Shown here: piece by piece, positions 7,652-12,561 of the stretch
Layout: every line of letters starts with the position of its first letter
How positions within the stretch are numbered: the stretch's first letter is position 1
Assembly: GCA_040005265.1 (NCBI GenBank)
Contig: JBDTZF010000077.1
Location: 1 to 12,561 of the forward strand
DNA from: JBDTZF01 sp040005265
Lineage (GTDB): Bacteria; Verrucomicrobiota; Verrucomicrobiia; Chthoniobacterales; UBA10450
Reading direction: 5' to 3'
DNA length: 12,561 bases
Program-made: the position numbers and the translations under genes
Notes under the pieces: model-generated
Told to the model about the DNA's origin: nothing
The model's input: the letters and a program-made list of their open reading frames with translations, nothing else
Database searches by the model: none

Positions 7652-8662
7652 TCATGCGGGCATTCCCCACACCCGCAGCCTGCTTACTCCACCGTCGGGA
7701 TAGATGTTTAACCGGAGATGCGTGCAGTTGTCGATCGATGAAAGTTCCTTCTCGAAGAAGTGACGCGTGTCAGCCTGCAATTTGGTCTTGGGAAGAATCT
7801 CGCTCCAACGGGCGTTGCTGGTGAGCTCGTCGGTAGAGGCGCCGGGCGCCGCGCATCCCTCGATCGAGCACGTATCGGGATAGTTCCCTTTGAAGTGATT
7901 GGTATCGACTTCAACCTTCCGGATTGTACCGGGCAACCCGAGCTTCAAAATAATCCAGTCGTGCCCTAGACCGCGCCGGCGCTTTGTTTCCCAGCCGTCT
8001 CCCATGTTCTCGCCACGACCTGGCATGATTAGATTATTCATCGAGCTAAAAAACATGTCGCTGCAGGCAAGTGACACCCCTCCGTTCTCAACGGCTACAA
8101 GGTCGACCATTTCGCCGGATTTCACCTTGCTCCGATCGGGGACAACAATGCCGTAGATCCGAAGACGTGCTACGCCACCATCAGGAATAATATTCAACCG
8201 CACATGTGTCCAAGCCTGGTCGCTGTTGATTGCAAACAGGTTTTGTGATCCTGGGTTCAACGGAGATTGGGCAAGGACCGGCACCCAGGGAAGCTTTTCG
8301 ACTGCGCCGACCTCGCTCGGGAAGGTATTTGAGGAAATCGCGTCGAGCGATGCGAAGGGAGGATGATTCCCAAGAAAATGATTCGTATCGATGTCGACCT
8401 GTTTTATGACGCCGCTCAGTCCCAACTGAACGACACACCAATCATTTCCCGGGGTGCGCCGGCGTCGGCTCTCCCATCCGTCCATCCATTTCCCGCGCTC
8501 GGTGTACTTATCCGGTATAAAAATTCCGCGACCAGGCTTCAGCAGGTTCTCCTTCTCGGCGAAGAATTCATCATTCGCGAGCACAGCGATACCGCCGACG
8601 CGCGAAGATGCCAGATCAACAAGGCCGGCGGGTGCGGATACGCTTAAATCAGCTGCAGTCAT
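7652..8662 (-). CDS. alc: Allantoicase
   Basis: Allantoicase (allantoate amidinohydrolase) cleaves allantoate into ureidoglycolate and urea. The 336 residues show the two tandem jelly-roll repeats of the family: DGWESRRRRTPGNDW (61-75) with DTNHFLGN (92-99) and THVRLNIIPDGGVARLRIYG (152-171), then DGWETKRRRGLGHDW (222-236) with DTNHFKGN (253-260) and THLRLNIYPDGGVSRLRVWG (314-333). Both repeats are complete and the length is typical. The ATG at 8660-8662 gives MTAADLS; an ACAGGACC about 13 bases upstream is a poor ribosome site. It is separated from HIU hydrolase by a 112-bp gap with a hexamer-repeat hairpin, and from allantoinase by an inverted repeat pair. It belongs to the urea-releasing (allantoicase) branch rather than the ammonia-releasing AllC branch. 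Confidence 0.95.
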   Translation of the reverse strand: MTAADLSVSAPAGLVDLASSRVGGIAVLANDEFFAEKENLLKPGRGIFIPDKYTERGKWMDGWESRRRRTPGNDWCVVQLGLSGVIKQVDIDTNHFLGNHPPFASLDAISSNTFPSEVGAVEKLPWVPVLAQSPLNPGSQNLFAINSDQAWTHVRLNIIPDGGVARLRIYGIVVPDRSKVKSGEMVDLVAVENGGVSLACSDMFFSSMNNLIMPGRGENMGDGWETKRRRGLGHDWIILKLGLPGTIRKVEVDTNHFKGNYPDTCSIEGCAAPGASTDELTSNARWSEILPKTKLQADTRHFFEKELSSIDNCTHLRLNIYPDGGVSRLRVWGMPA

Positions 8663-8680
8663 TCAGGGCAACCGGTCCTG

Positions 8681-8768
8681 TTCTTATTCCTATTCGTAAT
8701 CCTCTTCCTACTCCGCCGCCATTCTGTGGATCGATTAGGAATAAGATTATGAATATGATTAGGAGGGA
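8681..8768. repeat. Hexamer-periodic inverted repeat between HIU hydrolase and allantoicase
   Basis: The left arm (8681-8716) reads in strict 6-base units, for example TTCTTA, TTCCTA, TTCGTA. The right arm (8733-8768) reads in units such as GATTAG, GAATAA, GATTAT, which are the complement class. The arms can pair in several registers, one of which matches 19 of 26 bases. The segment is AT-rich compared with its surroundings. It begins 7 bases past the HIU hydrolase stop on the minus strand and may act as an RNA hairpin or be a mobile-type repeat. Confidence 0.7.
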
Positions 8769-8774
8769 AGATTT

Positions 8775-9107
8775 CTAACTTCCCCGATAAGTGCTGTAAG
8801 CCCATGGCGAGACGAGAAGCGGAACGTGATACTTCGCGCTTGGATCGGAAATGGTAAAACGCACCGGTACTCGGTCGAGAAACTGCCGCTGGCCGTAGTA
8901 ATCGCCGACGTAAAAGACAATCTCGTAGTTCCCGGCGACCATCTCTTCCCCGGTGAGCAACGGTCCCTCAGTCCGGCCGTCACTATTAGTATGAACTGTT
9001 TTGAGCAGCGTCGGAGTGGTGCCAGCAATCGACCAAAGTTCGATCTGCATTCCCGCCGCCGGCTGGCCGCGCATTGTATCGAGAACGTGAGTGCTTAGCG
9101 TGCTCAT
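8775..9107 (-). CDS. uraH: 5-hydroxyisourate hydrolase (transthyretin-like)
   Basis: HIU hydrolase converts 5-hydroxyisourate, the product of uricase, into OHCU. The 110-residue protein has the signature residues of the transthyretin-related enzymes: His7 in LSTHVLDT near the N-terminus, Arg45 in NSDGRTEGPL, His94 in KYHVPLLVSP, and the C-terminal YRGS tetrapeptide (107-110) that separates enzymes from true transthyretins. There is no periplasmic signal, so it should act in the cytoplasm beside uricase. The ATG overlaps the stop of OHCU decarboxylase as ATGA at 9104-9107, so the two consecutive enzymes of the urate branch are translationally coupled. Confidence 0.96.
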   Translation of the reverse strand: MSTLSTHVLDTMRGQPAAGMQIELWSIAGTTPTLLKTVHTNSDGRTEGPLLTGEEMVAGNYEIVFYVGDYYGQRQFLDRVPVRFTISDPSAKYHVPLLVSPWAYSTYRGS

Positions 9108-9598
9108 TTGATAATTCCGCGCAGACGGAGATCTGCGATTTTGTAAATCTCATTCAAAGCTGTTTCCTTTTCCTCTGCGGGCGAATTTCGGAGTCGAATC
9201 GGGAAGGCGTGGAGAATCGCCTCTTTTTTGTTAAGCCTCGCGCAAATCACAAACGGGAACCCGAATTTTTCCTGATATTGCCGATTGCTCTCCTGAAACA
9301 ATACTGCCTCAGCGTTGGTTATATCATTGAGTTGTGCTTCCGCCTGTTCGCTGCGGGATGCATCTGTCAGCGCCATTCTCCCGGCCAGGTCGGGGTGAGC
9401 GCGAATTAATTTCAGCTGTGTCGGTTCATCGGCGTTGGCAACGGTCTGACAAAGGGCCGAATGCAGTTGTTCGCGGGTTGCAAATGGACGGCCCGGCCAG
9501 GTCTTCTCCGCGACCCATGGCGAATGTTCGAAGACCGGACCGATCAGACGTGTAAATTCCTCTTGGTTTAGGGAGTTCAATTCGAGGAGATTTAGCAT
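9104..9598 (-). CDS. uraD: 2-oxo-4-hydroxy-4-carboxy-5-ureidoimidazoline (OHCU) decarboxylase
   Basis: OHCU decarboxylase gives the stereospecific S-allantoin. The 164-residue all-helical protein shows the family blocks: LNSLNQEEF at 8-15, FEHSPWVAE at 23-31, the catalytic-type His68 in RAHPDLAG, SEQ at 83-85, the YQEKFGFPFVIC substrate block at 108-119, and a C-terminal ALNEIYKIADLRL helix. The length is usual. It is the first gene of the minus-strand set, facing uricase across only 40 bp, so it probably has a very short leader. Confidence 0.95.
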   Translation of the reverse strand: MLNLLELNSLNQEEFTRLIGPVFEHSPWVAEKTWPGRPFATREQLHSALCQTVANADEPTQLKLIRAHPDLAGRMALTDASRSEQAEAQLNDITNAEAVLFQESNRQYQEKFGFPFVICARLNKKEAILHAFPIRLRNSPAEEKETALNEIYKIADLRLRGIIK

Positions 9599-9607
9599 CG
9601 CCTATTC

Positions 9608-9636
9608 GTTCTAAGTCAATTACTCATATTGTTCAA
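9608..9636 (-). promoter_or_regulatory. Candidate sigma70-type promoter for the minus-strand purine operon
   Basis: On the minus strand TTGAAC (9631-9636) and TAGAAC (9608-9613) are separated by exactly 17 bases. The expected start would be near 9601, giving OHCU decarboxylase an almost leaderless message. The -10 box matches only 4 of 6 consensus positions. Confidence 0.35.
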
Positions 9637-9643
9637 TTATGAG
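9623..9643. promoter_or_regulatory. Palindromic operator candidate in the divergent spacer
   Basis: CTCATA (9623-9628) and TATGAG (9638-9643) form outer arms around an ATTG-TT-CAAT inner palindrome (9628-9637). The site covers the candidate minus-strand -35 box and the uricase ATG, so a bound repressor could block both directions. TCAATTA also occurs as a direct repeat at 9616 and 9633. The regulator is not in this window. Confidence 0.4.
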
Positions 9644-10475
9644 GCTCCAAAGCCATCAATACGGCAAAGCGCAGGTGCGCGTGGCGAAGATCTTACGTGT
9701 CGGTGAAACGCACACGATCAAGGAAATCAACGTGGCCGTGATGCTGGAAGGCGATTTCGAATCGTCTTATTTGGTGGGCGACAACACCAAGGTCGTGGCG
9801 ACCGACACGATGAAGAACACCATCAACGTCCTCGCCAAAGAACAACTTGGAGAGGAAATCGAACCATTTGCCATCGCATTGGGCGAACATTTCCTCCGCA
9901 ATTATAAACAGGTAAGTACAGCCAGGATCGACATCAGCGAACGCGACTGGCGCCGGATGGATATCGACCCCAAACCGCATCCACATTCGTTCATCGCCGG
10001 CAGCGAGGCGAAAATGTTCACGCGCGCCATCTGCGCGCCCGGATCGCAAACCGTCGAATCCGGTATTCGCGATCTCCTGATCCTCAAGTCAACCGGGTCG
10101 GGATTTGAGAATTATCCGAAGGACGAACTCACCACTCTTCCCGAAACGGCGGATCGGATTCTCGCCACTTCCTTCAGCGCGACCTGGACCTACGAAAAAA
10201 GTCCGGCGAGCTACCGCCCGAACAACGAAAAGATCCTTTCAGAGATGCTGAAAGCTTTCGCCAACAATTACAGCCCCTCTGCACAAACGACGTTATTTCA
10301 AATGGGTACCGCCGCGCTGGAAGTTTGCCCTGAAATCTCGCGGATCGCGCTGACTATGCCGAACAAACATTATCTACCCATTAATCTGTCCCCCTTCGGA
10401 CGCGACAATAAGAACGAAGTGTTCACTCCGACGGATGAACCGCATGGACAGATCGAAGCCGTGGTAACGCGATGA
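9639..10475 (+). CDS. uox: Urate oxidase (cofactor-free uricase)
   Basis: Uricase oxidises urate with O2 to 5-hydroxyisourate and H2O2, without a cofactor. The 278 residues span two T-fold domains. Active-site counterparts of the fungal enzyme can be seen: Lys10 in YGKAQVRVAK, Thr55-Asp56 in VVATDTMKNT, Phe156 in GFENY, Arg173 in DRILATSF, Gln216 in SAQTTLFQMG, and Asn242 with His244 in MPNKHYLP. It is thus the soluble PucL/UOX type, not the membrane PuuD or flavin HpxO types. The ATG sits in the canonical MRLQSHQYGK start; no Shine-Dalgarno precedes it and the spacer is only 40 bp, so the mRNA may be leaderless. It overlaps xdhC by ATGA at 10472-10475. No catalase for the peroxide is seen nearby. 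Confidence 0.97.
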   Translation: MRLQSHQYGKAQVRVAKILRVGETHTIKEINVAVMLEGDFESSYLVGDNTKVVATDTMKNTINVLAKEQLGEEIEPFAIALGEHFLRNYKQVSTARIDISERDWRRMDIDPKPHPHSFIAGSEAKMFTRAICAPGSQTVESGIRDLLILKSTGSGFENYPKDELTTLPETADRILATSFSATWTYEKSPASYRPNNEKILSEMLKAFANNYSPSAQTTLFQMGTAALEVCPEISRIALTMPNKHYLPINLSPFGRDNKNEVFTPTDEPHGQIEAVVTR

Positions 10476-11269
10476 GTGACGATCTTCTCGAGGAATTGTC
10501 GCGCGCGCGTCAGAATCGGACGCTTTGCGCTGTAGCAACTGTGGCAGCCACCACCGGATCGGTCCCACGGCGGAGTGGATCGAAGATGCTGGTTTACGGC
10601 GACGGGAAGATTTCCGGCACGATCGGGGGCGGAAAGTTCGAGGCGCTGGTCGTGGAAGATTGCCTCAAGAGTATCGCGACAAAAGAACTGTTGCTGAAGA
10701 GCTATCCGCTGCGCGAGGACAGACCGGATTCGTTCGGCGCGATTTGCGGTGGCGAGGTCACGGTATTAATCGAGCCGCAGAACTTGAACACGGCGCTTTA
10801 TCTCGTCGGAGCCGGGCATTGTTCGCTGGCTATTGCAAAGCTCGCCGCAGAGTGTGGAATGCACGTGACGGTGGTGGAAGATCGCGCTGAGTTGCTCGAA
10901 AATTTTCCGCGCCCGATCAATCGCGTAGTCGAGGAAACCGCGGCATTCATTTCCAGGCGCGAATGGCATAATGACGAAGCGCTCGTCCTCGTGAGTCGGA
11001 ATCACGAGCTCGACCGCAACGCGCTGGCGGCCGCGCTGAAAAAGACCGGCGCGGGTTACATCGGAATGATCGGCAGCCGCCGCAAAGTGCATCGGGTGTT
11101 CGACGCATTGAAACAAGCCGTGCCCGCCGAGCGTCTCAAGGATGTTTACGCGCCTGTCGGCCTCGACATCGGCGCCGATTCACCGGCGGAAATTGCCGTG
11201 AGCGTCATTGCCGAGATTCTCAAGGTGCAGCGCGGGCGGAAGGGCGATCATTTGCGGGTAACCGCGTAG
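10472..11269 (+). CDS. xdhC: XdhC-family molybdenum-cofactor insertion factor for xanthine dehydrogenase
   Basis: XdhC binds molybdenum cofactor, protects it during sulfuration and delivers it to xanthine dehydrogenase. The 265-residue protein has the N-terminal XdhC/CoxI domain (TTGSVPRRSGSKML at 27-40, GTIGGGKFE at 49-57, ICGGEVTVLIEP at 91-102) and a C-terminal Rossmann domain (LYLVGAGHCSLAIAKLA at 109-125, YIGMIGSRRK at 196-205, GLDIGADSPAEIAVSVIAEI at 230-249). It is translationally coupled to uricase rather than to its client XDH, which lies more than 5 kb away on the opposite strand. Coordinated expression would thus rely on the shared divergent control region. The TAG stop at 11267-11269 lies in the terminal arm of a repeat element. 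Confidence 0.95.
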   Translation: MSDDLLEELSRARQNRTLCAVATVAATTGSVPRRSGSKMLVYGDGKISGTIGGGKFEALVVEDCLKSIATKELLLKSYPLREDRPDSFGAICGGEVTVLIEPQNLNTALYLVGAGHCSLAIAKLAAECGMHVTVVEDRAELLENFPRPINRVVEETAAFISRREWHNDEALVLVSRNHELDRNALAAALKKTGAGYIGMIGSRRKVHRVFDALKQAVPAERLKDVYAPVGLDIGADSPAEIAVSVIAEILKVQRGRKGDHLRVTA

Positions 11270-11368
11270 CACAGGCTTCCAGCCTATGGGTTCGGCGGGC
11301 ATCTCGCCTGCCGTCTGTTCTACCAGGCGAGACGCGCGGTTACCCCACAGGCAAGATGCCTGTGCTAC
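11266..11368. repeat. Palindromic repeat element between convergent genes (possible two-way terminator)
   Basis: Terminal arms 11266-11285 (GTAGCACAGGCTTCCAGCCT) and 11349-11368 are inverted copies matching at 17 of 20 positions. An inner perfect 9-bp stem pairs TCTCGCCTG (11302-11310) with CAGGCGAGA (11324-11332). The element spans exactly from the xdhC stop codon to the aminotransferase stop codon, and the TAG of each terminal GTAGCACAGG arm is the stop codon. It resembles GCACAGGC-type repeats recalled from Verrucomicrobia and Planctomycetes. Confidence 0.75.
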
Positions 11369-12561
11369 AGATCGCTCAAGGCGCGATCCAGAACTTCGAG
11401 GAGAAAATCTGCATCCTGTTCGGTTATGCACATCGGCGGGGAGAACCTGATGGTTTGTCCCCAGAGCCCACCCTTGCCGAGGAGTAACCCCATTTCCCTG
11501 CATGTCTCCAAAACCTCCGCGCATTCTTCCTTACCCGGCTCCTTCGATTGTCGATCCTTCACCAGCTCGATGCCGAGCATTAGACCTTTGCCGCGAACGT
11601 CGCCGATGACCTTGTGCTTCTCTTTCAGTTGAGTCAGCCCAACGAGGATGCGACTGCCGATCTTGTGCGCATTTTGCTGAAGCTTTTCGCGGTCGATCAC
11701 TTCAAGCACCGCTTTCCCCTGCGCGCAGACAACCGGATTTCCTCCGAACGTGTTGAAGTGAATGCGTTGCGCAAGCGCCGCCGCGATCTTCGGCGTAGTG
11801 ACGACCGCGCCTAACGGGCACCCGTTGCCGATTCCTTTTGCCATCGTTACGATATCTGGAACAACGCCTTGCGTTTCGAATCCCCAGTAATGCGTCCCGG
11901 TGCGGCCGAATCCGGCTTGCACTTCGTCGGCAATACATAATCCACCGGCTCCGCGCACATGCGCGTAAACGTGTTTGAGATAATCATCCGGAAACACGAC
12001 GCAACCGCCCACGCCTTGGATTGATTCAGCGATAAATGCGGCGATCTGGCCTGACGTAGCGAAATCCAGAACGTTCTTCACGTCATCGGCATATTTTTTT
12101 CCAGCGTCAGCCACATCGCGTCCCCATGTGCCACGATAGGGATCAGCTGTAATCGCATGATGAACCCCGAAACTGTGCGGCACATTAAACTTCCATGTGC
12201 GATGCGCGGTCAGTCCCATCGTCGCGGCGTTACCGCCGTGATAGGCGTTCCGCAAAGCGATCACGTCGTAGTTGCCGGTGTAAGCGCGGGCCATTAACAG
12301 CGCAAGATCGTTTGCCTCGGAGCCGGAGTTAACGAAGTAGCAGACCTTCAGATCGCCTGGCATCTTCGAGGCGAGCGCTTCCGCGTACTGCGCGACATTA
12401 GGATGCAAATATATTGTGGTGGAATGTTGCAGTGTTTCATTCTGATTGTGCGCCGCGGCGACAACATGGGGATGACAATGCCCAACGCTTACCGTCACGA
12501 TGCCGCCCAGAGCGTCGAGGTATCTGCGGCCGTTTTCGTCCCACAGATATTGCATCTTCCC
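11365..12561 (-). CDS. Class III aminotransferase, AGXT2-like (alanine-glyoxylate type), N-terminus beyond right edge
   Basis: This PLP enzyme probably transfers an amino group from alanine to glyoxylate, giving glycine and pyruvate; related enzymes also use beta-alanine or 3-aminoisobutyrate with pyruvate. The frame is open to the window end: GGG AAG precedes the Met codon at 12553-12555, and family members continue upstream of this GKMQYLWDENG segment, so about 40-50 residues are likely outside. Counted from that Met: GGIVTVSVGHCHP at 17-29, the PLP-phosphate-binding NSGSEAND at 76-83, AYHGGN near 104-109, Asp210 in CIADEVQAGFGRTG, and the PLP lysine Lys240 in MAKGIGNG. The GIVTVSVGHCHP block is typical of AGXT2. 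Beside a pathway ending in glyoxylate, glyoxylate amination is the most economical role (inference). It converges on xdhC and ends in a repeat-borne TAG. Confidence 0.88.
   Translation of the reverse strand, partial: GKMQYLWDENGRRYLDALGGIVTVSVGHCHPHVVAAAHNQNETLQHSTTIYLHPNVAQYAEALASKMPGDLKVCYFVNSGSEANDLALLMARAYTGNYDVIALRNAYHGGNAATMGLTAHRTWKFNVPHSFGVHHAITADPYRGTWGRDVADAGKKYADDVKNVLDFATSGQIAAFIAESIQGVGGCVVFPDDYLKHVYAHVRGAGGLCIADEVQAGFGRTGTHYWGFETQGVVPDIVTMAKGIGNGCPLGAVVTTPKIAAALAQRIHFNTFGGNPVVCAQGKAVLEVIDREKLQQNAHKIGSRILVGLTQLKEKHKVIGDVRGKGLMLGIELVKDRQSKEPGKEECAEVLETCREMGLLLGKGGLWGQTIRFSPPMCITEQDADFLLEVLDRALSDL

Noticed and set aside
8681..8768. Classical intrinsic terminator after HIU hydrolase
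   Set aside because: The stem is imperfect and AT-rich, and no T-run follows on the minus strand; the hexamer periodicity explains the symmetry better.

Overview
This window is a purine-degradation locus that runs, step by step, from adenine to glyoxylate and probably on to glycine. Seven genes lie on the minus strand, transcribed from about 9.6 kb toward position 1: OHCU decarboxylase, 5-hydroxyisourate hydrolase, allantoicase, allantoinase, a CitE/malate-synthase-like aldolase-family protein (DUF6986-like), a single-chain xanthine dehydrogenase, and an adenine deaminase cut by the left edge. Two genes run divergently on the plus strand from the same 40-bp spacer: cofactor-free urate oxidase and the xanthine dehydrogenase maturation factor XdhC. 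At the right edge a convergent class III aminotransferase of the AGXT2 (alanine-glyoxylate) type is cut by the window end.

Read as a pathway: adenine to hypoxanthine (Ade), hypoxanthine to xanthine to urate (XDH, matured by XdhC), urate to 5-hydroxyisourate (uricase), then OHCU (HIU hydrolase), S-allantoin (OHCU decarboxylase), allantoate (allantoinase), ureidoglycolate plus urea (allantoicase). No known ureidoglycolate lyase or amidohydrolase is present. The unassigned aldolase-like protein and the AGXT2-like aminotransferase are the two local candidates for the C2 (ureidoglycolate/glyoxylate) end. No transporter, regulator or urease is visible in the window.

Layout: four gene junctions are 4-base ATGA overlaps, implying translational coupling (uraD-uraH, allantoinase-DUF6986, DUF6986-XDH, uricase-xdhC). 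Every other intergenic stretch longer than 40 bp carries a palindromic or dispersed repeat. There are copies of a TGTCATnnTGAGCG-type element (894-923, 7553-7582, 7617-7646), a related GGAGCCGAAGGGCTC element (1009-1055), a hexamer-periodic hairpin (8681-8768), and a GTAGCACAGGC-ended element (11266-11368) whose two ends supply the stop codons of both convergent genes. Another repeat-like palindrome lies inside the XDH reading frame, at the linker between its two halves.

Organism: a bacterium of moderately high GC. The repeat families, the scarcity of Shine-Dalgarno motifs and the single-chain XDH suggest a soil Verrucomicrobium-like (Chthoniobacterales-type) genome. This is an inference from remembered repeat styles, not a database match; Acidobacteria or a related phylum is the main alternative.
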